A program made the position numbers and the translations under genes. DNA of 46,048 nt, from NCBI GenBank assembly GCA_902577625.1, contig CACGZX010000005.1, positions 1 to 46,048 on the forward strand, given 5' to 3'. Shown piece after piece: positions 8,941 to 17,331 of the stretch (position 1 is its first letter; every line of letters starts with the position of its first letter). The notes below the pieces were generated by a model that worked only from the letters and a program-made list of their open reading frames with translations, was not told where the DNA came from and made no database searches. The DNA is from an uncultured Pelagibacteraceae bacterium. Lineage in GTDB: Bacteria; Pseudomonadota; Alphaproteobacteria; Pelagibacterales; Pelagibacteraceae.

Positions 8941-8991
8941 AGTGTCCATGTATTTGGGTCTCATTGCAAAGCCTCCTTTCACGTGGACACT
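8941..8991 (+). other. Long inverted repeat between iron-binding protein and permease genes
   Basis: AGTGTCCATG (8941-8950) pairs with CGTGGACACT (8982-8991), giving a 10-bp stem with one G-U pair around a 31-nt loop, followed by AAAATTTTT. The loop contains CCTCCTTTC, identical to the usual 3' anti-Shine-Dalgarno end of 16S rRNA. It can also pair with AGGAGGTT at 8889-8896. It could be a partial terminator or RNA-stability element that keeps binding protein levels above permease levels. Confidence 0.55.
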
Positions 8992-9039
8992 AAAATTTTT
9001 ATTAGGAAATTACTTTTCTTTTATAAGGCGGATTATAAT

Positions 9040-10659
9040 ATGAAATTTAATTTTTGGTATTTAAGCTCTTTGAGTATTTCACTGATCGTTGCAATTCCAA
9101 TTTTAACTGTTTTTACAAGTTTTTTTCAAGATACATCGAATTATTTTGAAATTCTCAAAGAAACATTTTTTTTCGAATATATATTTAACTCTTTAATTCT
9201 TTTGATTGGAGTTCTATTTTTAACATTTATTTTAGGAGTAGGATCAGCATATATAGTTTCTTTTTATCAGTTTCCTGGTGCTAATTTTTTTAAATGGGCT
9301 TTGATACTGTCCTTTGCTGTTCCTCCTTATATATATGCCTATTCTTTATTCGCTTTTTTTGAAAATTATGGAACTGCTTTTACAATTTTAAAATATTCGT
9401 TTGGCGATGGGGATTATAACAAATATATACCAAAATTTAGTGGCATGTTTGGGTTGATATTATCAATCTCTTTTTCACTTTATGCGTATGTTTATATACT
9501 TGCTAGATCATCATTTTTATACCAATCACAAAATTTAATAGAACTAGGTAAAAATCTTGGTTTTTCAAAATTTAAATCATTTCATTCAATAATATTACCC
9601 GCTGCACGTCCCGCAATTGTTGCTGGTTTATCATTAGTAGCAATGGAAACTTTAGCTGAGTTCGGAGCAGTAGATTTTTTTTCTGTAAACACTTTAACGA
9701 CTGGTATTTATAATGCCTGGATAACTTTTGATGACTTGGCATTTGCAAATAGAATATCTTTTTTTCTATTATTATTTATCTTTATATTATTTTTTACAGA
9801 AAATTTATCCAGAAGAAAAGCTAGGTATCATATTGAAGCAAAAGGTGGATTTAAGAAAAAAGAAAAAATTAAACTTTATGGGGCAAAATCCTTTTTTGCA
9901 TTTATTTTTTGTTTCACTTTATTTTTTTTAAGTTTTTTGTTTCCATTGAGTCAAATGTTATATTGGACAATTAAATTCCCTGAAAATTTAGCCGGGTTCC
10001 AAATAACTGATCTTTTATTAAATACTTTATATTTAGTTTCCTTATCAAGTATAGTTTTATTATTTTTCGCCTTAATATCTAATTATGGAAATAGAGTTTC
10101 AAATAAAAAAATTTTAAATACATTGTCTACTTTTTCAATTTCTGGTTATGCTATACCAGGAGTAATTCTCGCCATTGCATTTATAACTTTTGTTGCATGG
10201 TTTGATGAAAATTTGATTAAAGCATTAGGATTTTTATCAATAAAAAAAATATTTATTGGTTCGATTTTAGGATTAGTAATAGTTTATTTTGTAAGATTTT
10301 ATTCATTGGCCTTTAATGGAATAAAATCTGGATATGAAAAAATGAACATCGCAGTTGACGAAAGTGCTTATCTTCTTGGATATTCTAAAACAAAAACCTT
10401 TTTAAATATTCATATTCCTTATTTAAGAAATTCACTTCTATTTGTTATAATATTAATTTCATTAGAAATAATCAGGGAATTACCAATTACATTAATTTTG
10501 AGACCTTTTAATTTTGAGACTTTCGCAACTACAGCATATATTTCTGCTTCAGAGGATTTATTGGAAGCTGCTGCCGTTCCATCATTATGTTTGATAATTA
10601 TTGCAAGTTTCTTTATTTTACTTACGTCTAAATATATTTTAAGAGATAATGATGAATAA
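9040..10659 (+). CDS. Ferric-iron ABC transporter permease (FbpB/SfuB type)
   Basis: I place the start at ATG 9040, not the GTG at 8983: the GTG lies in the 3' arm of the hairpin above, while AAGGCGG precedes 9040 and the protein then begins MKFNFWYLSS. The resulting 539-residue protein is a fused double permease with about 12 membrane segments. Each half has an EAA loop: NLGFSKFKSFHSIILPAARPA (centre) and YLLGYSKTKTFLNIHIPYLRN (near the C-terminus). Such fused permeases are typical of Fe(III) importers. The stop overlaps the ATPase start by 11 bp, so the two are coupled. Confidence 0.9.
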   Translation: MKFNFWYLSSLSISLIVAIPILTVFTSFFQDTSNYFEILKETFFFEYIFNSLILLIGVLFLTFILGVGSAYIVSFYQFPGANFFKWALILSFAVPPYIYAYSLFAFFENYGTAFTILKYSFGDGDYNKYIPKFSGMFGLILSISFSLYAYVYILARSSFLYQSQNLIELGKNLGFSKFKSFHSIILPAARPAIVAGLSLVAMETLAEFGAVDFFSVNTLTTGIYNAWITFDDLAFANRISFFLLLFIFILFFTENLSRRKARYHIEAKGGFKKKEKIKLYGAKSFFAFIFCFTLFFLSFLFPLSQMLYWTIKFPENLAGFQITDLLLNTLYLVSLSSIVLLFFALISNYGNRVSNKKILNTLSTFSISGYAIPGVILAIAFITFVAWFDENLIKALGFLSIKKIFIGSILGLVIVYFVRFYSLAFNGIKSGYEKMNIAVDESAYLLGYSKTKTFLNIHIPYLRNSLLFVIILISLEIIRELPITLILRPFNFETFATTAYISASEDLLEAAAVPSLCLIIIASFFILLTSKYILRDNDE

Positions 10660-11713
10660 AAATTTTTTAGAAATTAAAAATGTTAGTTTTAGAGCCGGTG
10701 GAAAAACTAAAGTAAAAAATGTTTCTTTTAATATTGAAAACAAAGGAGACATAATTTGTCTATTAGGACCATCTGGTGTTGGTAAAACCACTATCCTTAG
10801 AACAATCGCTGGATTAGAAAAAATTAAATCTGGATCTATTAAACTCAAAGATAAAATTTTATCTTCCTCAAAAGATCATATTGAACCAGAAAATCGAAAT
10901 ATATCTCTATCATTTCAAGAAAATAGCTTATTTCCTCATTACTCTGTTGAAAAAAATATACAGTTAGGTGCTGAAGCAAAAAAGCTAAATGGAAAAAAGA
11001 AAATTAACCCAAAAAAAATAATTAAATTATTAAATATAGAAAAAATATTAAATAAATTTCCTCACCAAATAAGCGCAGGAGAAGCACAAAGAGCAGCTCT
11101 TGCAAGATCATTAGTTACACAACCTGATCTATTGTTGTTAGATGAGCCATTATCTAATGTTGATCAAAGTTTTAAAGAAGAAATACAAGTTCAACTAAAA
11201 AAGCTCTTACACGATTTAAAAATAACTACCATTATAGTTACTCATGACTCTTACGAGGCTTTTTATTTAGGATCAAAATGTGGAGTAATTTTAAATGATC
11301 AACTAAAACAATACGATGATCCTTATAATGTTTATCATTTTCCAAATTCAGTAGAGGTCGTAAATTTTTTGAATAGAGGAATATTAATTCCTGCAAAAGT
11401 AACTGGAGAAAATAGTTTAGAAAATGAAGATCTAGGCACTATAAAAGGTAATTTTATTAAACATTATCCAAAAGGCTCAGATGTAAAATTATTATTACAG
11501 CCAGAAGATCTCGAACATGATGATAAAAGTAATTTAAAGTTAGAGGTTGTTGATAGAAAGTTTAGGGGAACAAATTTTATATATACTCTTAAAACAACAA
11601 CAAATCATCTAATTCCAGTTTTAGTTCATTCTCATCATATTCATCAACATCAAGTTGATGAAAAATTTGGAATTAAAAGACCAATTTACATTGATCATAT
11701 AGTTTGTTTTTAA
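10649..11713 (+). CDS. Ferric-iron ABC transporter ATP-binding protein (FbpC/SfuC type)
   Basis: The ATPase that powers the importer. Walker A is GPSGVGKTT near residue 42, the Q-loop is SFQENSLFPHYSV, the signature is ISAGEAQRAALARS, Walker B is LLLLDEPLSNVD, and the switch histidine is in VTHDSYEAF. The C-terminal ~110 residues form a TOBE-like domain, as in FbpC. The signature SAGEAQ departs slightly from LSGGQQ, a change common in this subfamily. Two adjacent ATGs (10649, 10652) are both possible starts inside the permease 3' end. The operon probably ends near 11713, although azlC follows only 14 bp later. Confidence 0.92.
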   Translation: MMNKNFLEIKNVSFRAGGKTKVKNVSFNIENKGDIICLLGPSGVGKTTILRTIAGLEKIKSGSIKLKDKILSSSKDHIEPENRNISLSFQENSLFPHYSVEKNIQLGAEAKKLNGKKKINPKKIIKLLNIEKILNKFPHQISAGEAQRAALARSLVTQPDLLLLDEPLSNVDQSFKEEIQVQLKKLLHDLKITTIIVTHDSYEAFYLGSKCGVILNDQLKQYDDPYNVYHFPNSVEVVNFLNRGILIPAKVTGENSLENEDLGTIKGNFIKHYPKGSDVKLLLQPEDLEHDDKSNLKLEVVDRKFRGTNFIYTLKTTTNHLIPVLVHSHHIHQHQVDEKFGIKRPIYIDHIVCF

Positions 11714-11727
11714 TAAAACAAAAATAA

Positions 11728-12414
11728 ATGCTCTCAAAAAAAAAATTATTCACTAAAGGTATGCTGGATGTTGCGCCACATATGCTCTCAGTTATTCCAT
11801 TTGGAATTATTTGTGGAGCAATTGGTATTGAACTTGGGTTCAATCCATATTTAGTCTACGGAATGTCCATCATCATATTCGGTGGAGCCTCACAAATTGT
11901 GTTTTTACAATTAATATCAGGCGGTGCTTCTAGTTTGATTGCCGCAACATCTGTTGGTGTTATTAATTCTCGACATTTGTTATATGGAGCAGTTTTATCA
12001 GAATATTTAGAAAAATTATCTTTTATTAAAAAGCTATTAATTTCTTACTTGGTTGTAGACCAAGGTTTTGCTGAATCTAATAAATTTTTTAAGAAAAATA
12101 AAACAGAACAATACTTACATTACCATTTAATTGGCACTGGTAGTACACTCTGGGTTTGTTGGCAAATTTCAACATTAGCAGGAATTATATTAGGTTCGTT
12201 CGTGCCTGAAGAATTAGGTCTAAAATTTGCAATACCTCTTACTTTTATAGCTATTATTGTACAAGACCTAAAAAAAATTGATCATGTAATTGTTATGCTT
12301 GTCTGCGGTATAAGTTCTTTATTATTTTTTGATGCTCCCTTTAAATCTTATATAATTATTTCACCTATTGTTGCTTTGTTTTTCGCTGCATTATTATTGA
12401 GGTTTAAAAAATGA
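11728..12414 (+). CDS. azlC: AzlC-family branched-chain amino acid exporter, large subunit
   Basis: This 228-residue integral membrane protein matches AzlC: early PFGIICGAIGIELGF, then GGASQIVFLQLISGGAS and the NSRHLLYGA block near residue 95. AzlC and AzlD together export branched-chain amino acids and analogues in characterised bacteria; substrate here is inferred. The stop overlaps the azlD start by four bases (ATGA). A 14-bp gap to the iron ATPase could mean readthrough from the Fur-controlled promoter. Confidence 0.9.
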   Translation: MLSKKKLFTKGMLDVAPHMLSVIPFGIICGAIGIELGFNPYLVYGMSIIIFGGASQIVFLQLISGGASSLIAATSVGVINSRHLLYGAVLSEYLEKLSFIKKLLISYLVVDQGFAESNKFFKKNKTEQYLHYHLIGTGSTLWVCWQISTLAGIILGSFVPEELGLKFAIPLTFIAIIVQDLKKIDHVIVMLVCGISSLLFFDAPFKSYIIISPIVALFFAALLLRFKK

Positions 12415-12719
12415 CCTGGTTATCAATTATTATTGCTGGGATATTGACTTATTTCACAAGAATGACCATGATTGCTTTAGTTAGCAGAGATATGCTAGGA
12501 GATAGAATTAAAGCCGTATTAGCCTATGTTCCATCTGCAGTATTTCCCGCAATAATATTTCCAGCAATTTTTATTAATGATTATGGGACCTTTATAGAAA
12601 TGAACGATCCCAAAATATTTGGAGCTATAGTTGCGATCGTTGTGGGTTATTTTTCAAAAAATGTTATTGCAACTATTTTATCTGGATTAATTTCTTATTG
12701 GATAATTCTATTTTTTTAA
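12411..12719 (+). CDS. azlD: AzlD-family branched-chain amino acid exporter, small subunit
   Basis: A 102-residue protein with three or four membrane segments, including LTYFTRMTMIALVSRDML near the start, GDRIKAVLAYVPSAVFPAIIFPAI in the middle (a typical AzlD segment) and a hydrophobic C-terminus. It overlaps azlC by four bases, the usual arrangement for these obligate partners. The TPP riboswitch begins about 22 bp after its stop. Confidence 0.9.
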   Translation: MTWLSIIIAGILTYFTRMTMIALVSRDMLGDRIKAVLAYVPSAVFPAIIFPAIFINDYGTFIEMNDPKIFGAIVAIVVGYFSKNVIATILSGLISYWIILFF

Positions 12720-12737
12720 ATATAGTTAATTTTTATT

Positions 12738-12803
12738 AAAAAAGGGGTGTCGAAAGACTGAGATCAAACCCTAAGAACCTGTCCGGTAATTCAGAAAGGG
12801 AAG
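12738..12803 (+). promoter_or_regulatory. TPP riboswitch (THI element)
   Basis: The conserved thiamin-pyrophosphate aptamer core is present in order: GGGGTGTC, GACTGAGATC, then ACCC, GAACCTG, and a final AAAGGGAA. The P3 arm is tiny (GTC-GAAA-GAC) and the P4/P5 arm is reduced to CTG...CAG around CCGGTAATT, so this is a compact version. The 3' GGGA core lies three bases before the start codon of the next gene and seems to serve as its ribosome-binding site, pointing to control of translation initiation. Confidence 0.93.
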
Positions 12804-14234
12804 ATGATATCGATAAACATTCTAAGTCAAACATCTGCAATTTTATTAACTCTTGCATTAAGTATTATATTTTTAGCAAGCGGAATTTATTATTCAAGGA
12901 AGTACAAAGGATTAAATAATTATTTAATTGCAAACAGAAATATTGGAATATTTCCTTTAACTGCTAGCTTTGTTTCATCAGCACTTGGTGCCTGGATTTT
13001 ATTTGGACCTGCTTCTGCTGCTACATGGGGCGGCATAGGCGCAGTAATAGGATATGCTCTAGGAACGGCCTTTCCATTGCTTATTTTAATTACATTAGGT
13101 TCAAAATTTAGAAAATCATTTCCAAAAGCAAAAACCTTAATTGAAGTGATAAGGTTAAAATTTGGTAAACAGTTATTTAAACTAATCTTATTTCTTACTA
13201 TTTTTTATATGGCAATTTTTTTAATTGCTGAAGTTACCGCTGTATCAATATTAGTAAATTATATATCTGGGACAAGTTTATGGATAATCGCTTTAATAGT
13301 TGTAACTTCATCACTAATTTATACTTTATATGGCGGATTAAGAGCCTCAATATTTACTGATAGTATTCAATTTATTGTACTCATAATATTACTGGTAATT
13401 GTAGTTAGTTTTTTAATATCTTTTAATTCTACTCAATTTAATTTTGAATTTATAAAGTTAAATAAACCGAATTTACTTAGTGTTGAACATTTACCAAATT
13501 TTACTGCGGGATTAACTTTTTTTGTAGCTGTTGCAGCAACAAATCTTTTTCATCAAGGAAATTGGCAAAGAGTTTATGCAGCAAAAAATAATATTATATT
13601 AAAGAAAAGTTTACTAATTTCATTTTTTTTAATTGCCCCTGTAGTTTTTTTTATGGGTTTTAGCGGTTTAGTTGCTGCTTCAATAGACTCAAATGTTATT
13701 TCTGATCTTGCTTTTTTTTCTTTGTTATTTAGAGAGCAAACGACTTTGCTGTCACTGATAGTTGTAATTCTAGGAATATCATTAACTATAAGCAGCATAG
13801 ATACTCTTATTAATGCAATTTCAAGTTTAATTATTGTTGATGGAAACAAAATAATTAATTTTAAGGGAAATTATTTTAAACTTTCAAATTATTTAATTAT
13901 TTTACTTTCAATTATTGTTTTTGTAATTGCATCTAAAGGTTTAAGTATTTTATATCTTTTTTTATTAGCAGATCTCTTTTGTTGTTCAGCTGTATTAACT
14001 GTGTTTTATAGTTTTTTTACTAAATCAATAAGTGAGAAAAATGCATACGTCTCAATTATAATTGGAATTGCTGTAGGTTTATTGTTTTTTCCGAGTCCTG
14101 ATTTTTCAAAATCTATTTTAATTGGTATTTTATTTCCTATTGATTTTTTTCCCAGTTTTATGTCACAATCATTGTTGTTTTTATCATTTTTAATAGCGAC
14201 ATTTGTTCCTGTTTTTACTTGGAAAATTAAATAA
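12804..14234 (+). CDS. thiV: Sodium:solute symporter under TPP riboswitch, ThiV-like pyrimidine (HMP) transporter
   Basis: This 476-residue SSS-family symporter has about 13 membrane segments. SSS-type motifs include TASFVSSALGAWILFGPASA near residue 55 and FHQGNWQRVYAAKN near 255, with a sodium-site-like ISLTISSIDTLINAISS segment near 330-345. The upstream TPP riboswitch ties it to thiamin metabolism. ThiV is a riboswitch-controlled symporter candidate for uptake of the pyrimidine precursor HMP in SAR11, which cannot make HMP itself; assignment here rests on family plus riboswitch, since substrate cannot be read from sequence. Intact thiamin is the main alternative substrate. Confidence 0.8.
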   Translation: MISINILSQTSAILLTLALSIIFLASGIYYSRKYKGLNNYLIANRNIGIFPLTASFVSSALGAWILFGPASAATWGGIGAVIGYALGTAFPLLILITLGSKFRKSFPKAKTLIEVIRLKFGKQLFKLILFLTIFYMAIFLIAEVTAVSILVNYISGTSLWIIALIVVTSSLIYTLYGGLRASIFTDSIQFIVLIILLVIVVSFLISFNSTQFNFEFIKLNKPNLLSVEHLPNFTAGLTFFVAVAATNLFHQGNWQRVYAAKNNIILKKSLLISFFLIAPVVFFMGFSGLVAASIDSNVISDLAFFSLLFREQTTLLSLIVVILGISLTISSIDTLINAISSLIIVDGNKIINFKGNYFKLSNYLIILLSIIVFVIASKGLSILYLFLLADLFCCSAVLTVFYSFFTKSISEKNAYVSIIIGIAVGLLFFPSPDFSKSILIGILFPIDFFPSFMSQSLLFLSFLIATFVPVFTWKIK

Positions 14235-14254
14235 TATTAAATATATTAGTAAAA

Positions 14255-15364
14255 ATGCTAAATTTTATAATTCCATTTATAGTTTTAATTCTAGTAGTTG
14301 TATTTATTCATGAATATGGCCATTACTATTTTGCAAAGAAATATGGTGTTGGCGTTACTGATTTTTCTATTGGATTCGGCAAGGAAATATTTGGTTGGAA
14401 TGATAAATCTGGAACTAGATGGAAAATTTGCTGGATTCCCTTAGGCGGATATGTAAAATTTTTTGGAGACAGGAATGTTTTCAGCCAAGCTGACCAAGAA
14501 AAAATTATAAACAAATACTCAGTCGAAGATCAAAAAAAACTATTTGTATTAAAACCTTTATATCAAAGAGCATTAATTGTAGCCGCCGGTCCATTTGCTA
14601 ATTTTTTATTGGCTATAGTAATTTTTTTGTCAATTTACATGTTTATTGGCAAAGATTTCACACCAGCAATGATAAATGAAGTTCAAGATGAAAGCCCTGC
14701 ACAAATCGCAGGACTTAAAAAAAATGATTTAATTTTAGAAATTGATGGAAATAAAGTCAAAAGCATTTTGGATGTTTCAAAACTAATTACAATGTCTACT
14801 TCTGAATTTATAGATTTTAAAGTTGAAAGACTTGAAAATGAATTAATTTTAAAAGTAAAACCCAATATTGTTGATGCTGAAGACAATATGGGAAATAAAG
14901 TAAAAAAAAGAATTGTTGGAATTAAACTAAGCCCTTTTAATAATGAAATAAATCATGTTAAATTAGGTCCCGCAAAAGCATTATATCACTCAATAAATGA
15001 GGTTTATTTTGTATGCATTTCTTCACTAAAATATTTGGGCTCAATAATTGGTGGATCTGGTGATAGTTCACAATTAGGAGGACCGATTAGAATTGCAAAA
15101 ATTACTGGTCAAGTAGCAGAAATTGGATTTATCCCTTTTTTAAGTATTATGGCTTATATTTCTATAAGTTTAGGATTAATTAATTTATTTCCAATACCTC
15201 TTCTAGACGGTGGTCATTTAATGTTTTATGGATTTGAAAAGATCCTTGGAAGGCCTTTAAGTCAAAAAACTCAAGAAGGTTTTTTTCGAATCGGAATGTT
15301 TTTATTGTTGTTTTTAATGTTTTTTGCAACATTCAACGACCTTAAGGATTTAGGCTTATTTTAA
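14255..15364 (+). CDS. rseP: RseP-type site-2 membrane metalloprotease
   Basis: The intramembrane zinc site HEYGH is at residues 19-23 in the first membrane helix, and the third ligand is the aspartate of NLFPIPLLDGGHL near the C-terminus. A single PDZ-like domain lies around residues 125-200 (DESPAQIAGLKKNDLILEID); E. coli RseP has two, so this is the shorter alphaproteobacterial form at 369 residues. The family cleaves membrane-anchored anti-sigma factors and remnant signal peptides. rseP usually sits with dxr and bamA; here it follows the thiV-like gene by 20 bp, with HU next. Confidence 0.92.
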   Translation: MLNFIIPFIVLILVVVFIHEYGHYYFAKKYGVGVTDFSIGFGKEIFGWNDKSGTRWKICWIPLGGYVKFFGDRNVFSQADQEKIINKYSVEDQKKLFVLKPLYQRALIVAAGPFANFLLAIVIFLSIYMFIGKDFTPAMINEVQDESPAQIAGLKKNDLILEIDGNKVKSILDVSKLITMSTSEFIDFKVERLENELILKVKPNIVDAEDNMGNKVKKRIVGIKLSPFNNEINHVKLGPAKALYHSINEVYFVCISSLKYLGSIIGGSGDSSQLGGPIRIAKITGQVAEIGFIPFLSIMAYISISLGLINLFPIPLLDGGHLMFYGFEKILGRPLSQKTQEGFFRIGMFLLLFLMFFATFNDLKDLGLF

Positions 15365-15411
15365 GCCATTTTTTTAATTAAAAAAAATCAACAAAATCAA
15401 CACTTTTAGAG

Positions 15412-15425
15412 CACAATATATTGTG
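15412..15425 (+). promoter_or_regulatory. 14-bp perfect palindrome upstream of the HU gene
   Basis: CACAATATATTGTG is a perfect 14-bp palindrome about 90 bp before the HU start. A weak promoter candidate lies downstream: TTGAAA at 15457 and TATAAT at 15482, with a long 19-bp spacer. It could be an operator for a dimeric regulator. The rest of the 149-bp gap holds only an A/T-rich stretch around a T7-AATT-A7 inverted repeat just after rseP. Confidence 0.35.
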
Positions 15426-15513
15426 GGTATAAAAAAAATATATACTAAAAAAAAGCTTGAAAAATAAAGGATTATGTTAATTATAATAATAACCTAATAA
15501 CCGGAGCTAAAAA

Positions 15514-15789
15514 ATGAACAAAAAACAATTAGTCGCTAAATTAGCTGGTTCTTTAAACCAAAGCAAAGCTGATGCTGAGCGTACTTTTGATACAATTACC
15601 AACACTATTCTAGATGCATTAAAAAATGATGATTCTGTGAAAATTGCTGGTTTTGGTACATACAAAGTGGCTAAAAGAAAAGCTCGAATTGGACGTAATC
15701 CTAGAACAGGAGAACAAATTCAAATCGCTGCTTCTCAAAAAGTAAAATTTTTACCTGCTAAAGCACTTAAAGAAGTATTCAATAAGTAA
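15514..15789 (+). CDS. hup: HU-family DNA-binding protein
   Basis: At 91 residues this is a standard HU/IHF-family protein. It opens with MNKKQLVAKLAGSLNQSKAD, and the DNA-binding arm carries GFGTYKVAKRKARIGRNPRTGE, the Prosite HU signature with the intercalating proline. It compacts and bends DNA in the nucleoid. CGGAG seven bases before the ATG is a good ribosome-binding site for this AT-rich genome. The gene is alone in its transcript, with a candidate promoter upstream and a hairpin downstream. No second HU/IHF gene is visible in the window. Confidence 0.96.
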   Translation: MNKKQLVAKLAGSLNQSKADAERTFDTITNTILDALKNDDSVKIAGFGTYKVAKRKARIGRNPRTGEQIQIAASQKVKFLPAKALKEVFNK

Positions 15790-15801
15790 TTAAAGTTTTA
15801 A

Positions 15802-15831
15802 CAGCCTTGTTACAAAAATGTAATAAGGCTG
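15802..15831 (+). terminator. Hairpin terminator after HU
   Basis: CAGCCTTGTTACA pairs with TGTAATAAGGCTG around a four-base loop, a 13-bp stem with one mismatch. The following TTACTATAT is only a weak U-tract, so termination may be partial or Rho-assisted. Confidence 0.7.
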
Positions 15832-15837
15832 TTACTA

Positions 15838-15854
15838 TATGCAAAATCTGCATA
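15838..15854 (+). promoter_or_regulatory. Inverted repeat upstream of amt
   Basis: TATGCA and TGCATA flank five bases (AAATC), a 17-bp dyad about 75 bp before the amt start. Its half-sites loosely resemble the TGC-N11-GCA pattern of NtrC sites, although the inner bases differ. A nitrogen-responsive operator is possible given the ammonium transporter gene. Confidence 0.35.
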
Positions 15855-15927
15855 CCTATTTTACCTTATCAACGTTAGTTTTTTAATTTTTTAAAAATAT
15901 AAAAGATTCCTTAACAGAAGGAGTTAA

Positions 15928-17229
15928 ATGTCAAAATTATATAAAAAATTAATTGGTCCTTTAATAAGTTTATTTTTCTTATTAAATATGACCAGTGTAG
16001 GTTACGCAGAGACGACAGTTTCTGCAGAAGTGGGTTTTATTTTTAATACCTTTCTTTTTTTAGTCTGTGGTTTTTTGGTTATGTTTATGGCTGCAGGTTT
16101 TGCTATGCTTGAAGCAGGAAGTGTAACATCAAAAAGTGTATCTGTAATTTGTGCAAAAAATATAGGATTATTTTCAATAGCTGGAATTATGTTCTGGATG
16201 TTTGGATATAACTTAGCTTATGGAATTCCAGAGGGTGGTTATATTGGAAACTTTATTCCATGGTCAGATGCAAGTAAAATAGATACTGGATATTCTGACG
16301 GTTCAGATTGGTATTTCCAAATGGTATTCTGCGCAACAACAGTTTCAATCGTATCAGGAACATTGGCAGAAAGAATTAAATTATGGCCGTTCTTCCTGTT
16401 TGCAGCAATTTTATCAGGAATTATATATCCAATTGTAATGGGTTGGCAGTGGGGTGGTGGCTGGTTGGCTGCTGCAGGGTTCTCAGATTTTGCTGGATCT
16501 ACACTTGTTCACTCAACTGGAGGTGCAGCAGCATTAGCAGGAGCAATTATTTTAGGACCTAGATTAGGAAGATTTACAAAATCAGGTTCTCCAGCTCCGT
16601 TAAAGCCTTTTGCAGCTTCATCAATTCCATTAGTAACTATAGGTATATTTATTTTATGGTTGGGTTGGTTTGGTTTTAATGGTGGTTCGCAACTTGCAAT
16701 GGGAACAGCTGTTGATGCAATTGCAGTATCAACGATATTTATGAATACATTCTTAGCTGGAGCGGGCGGAGTAATGGCTGCTGCTTTTACAACTAGATTA
16801 GGATTTGGTAAAACTGATGTTATCCAAATGCTTAATGGATGTATTGGTGGATTAGTAGCTATAACAGCTGAACCTTTAATGCCATCACCGATTGCAGCAA
16901 TATTAATTGGTGCTGTTGGAGGTGTAATTGTGGTTTTTGGTACTAAGCTTTTATTCTCAATGAAAATCGATGATGTTGTAGGCGCAGTACCAGCACACTT
17001 GTTCGCTGGAATTTGGGGAACACTAGCTGTTCCAATAACAAATCCTGATGTTTCATTTGGTGCACAGCTACTTGGCGTAATTTCAATAAACGCGTTTGTG
17101 TTCATCGTCTCGTACATTGTATGGTCAATAATGAAAGCTACGATTGGTATTAGATTAAGTAAAGAAGGTGAACTTAAAGGTACTGACGTTACTGAAACAG
17201 GTGTAATCGCGTATGCGATAAGAGATTAA
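15928..17229 (+). CDS. amt: Ammonium transporter
   Basis: Amt proteins carry ammonium across the inner membrane. This 433-residue protein has an N-terminal signal-like helix (residues ~10-27), then 11 expected membrane helices. Key blocks are MAAGFAMLEAGSVTSKSV, DFAGSTLVHSTGGAAALAGA with the structural aspartate and pore histidine, and VPAHLFAGIWGTLAV with the second pore histidine. AGAAGG-type sequence (AGAAGGAG) precedes the ATG. No glnK lies beside it, so post-translational control by PII, if present, comes from elsewhere. It is flanked by a possible operator upstream and two terminator-like hairpins downstream, consistent with a single-gene, highly expressed transcript. Confidence 0.97.
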   Translation: MSKLYKKLIGPLISLFFLLNMTSVGYAETTVSAEVGFIFNTFLFLVCGFLVMFMAAGFAMLEAGSVTSKSVSVICAKNIGLFSIAGIMFWMFGYNLAYGIPEGGYIGNFIPWSDASKIDTGYSDGSDWYFQMVFCATTVSIVSGTLAERIKLWPFFLFAAILSGIIYPIVMGWQWGGGWLAAAGFSDFAGSTLVHSTGGAAALAGAIILGPRLGRFTKSGSPAPLKPFAASSIPLVTIGIFILWLGWFGFNGGSQLAMGTAVDAIAVSTIFMNTFLAGAGGVMAAAFTTRLGFGKTDVIQMLNGCIGGLVAITAEPLMPSPIAAILIGAVGGVIVVFGTKLLFSMKIDDVVGAVPAHLFAGIWGTLAVPITNPDVSFGAQLLGVISINAFVFIVSYIVWSIMKATIGIRLSKEGELKGTDVTETGVIAYAIRD

Positions 17230-17231
17230 CG

Positions 17232-17260
17232 AATCAATTAATCAATTGATCAATTGATAT
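17232..17260 (+). repeat. Short tandem 8-bp repeat containing a palindrome
   Basis: AATCAATT, AATCAATT and GATCAATT follow one another, then a partial copy GATAT, directly after the amt stop. Inside it, ATCAATTGATCAATTGAT (17241-17258) is a perfect 18-bp palindrome. It may form a small hairpin just before the terminator. Confidence 0.6.
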
Positions 17261-17303
17261 AGGGGCTTTCTTCTCCATGTTTTCTACTCAAAGAAAGCCC
17301 CTT
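17261..17303 (+). terminator. Intrinsic terminator after amt
   Basis: AGGGGCTTTCTT pairs with AAGAAAGCCCCTT around a ~17-nt loop, giving a 12-13-bp GC-headed stem that is strong for this genome. AAAAATTTTTT follows. It lies about 30 bp after the amt stop. Confidence 0.85.
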
Positions 17304-17331
17304 AAAAATTTTTTCAAGTCCTCTAACTTTT

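Noticed and set aside
8983-9039. GTG start of the iron permease ORF
   Set aside because: The GTG lies within the 3' arm of a long hairpin and has no ribosome-binding site; ATG 9040 has AAGGCGG upstream and begins a normal membrane protein.
16509-17117. 202-aa minus-strand ORF inside amt
   Set aside because: It is the proline/alanine-rich antisense shadow of the amt coding frame and has no recognisable domain.
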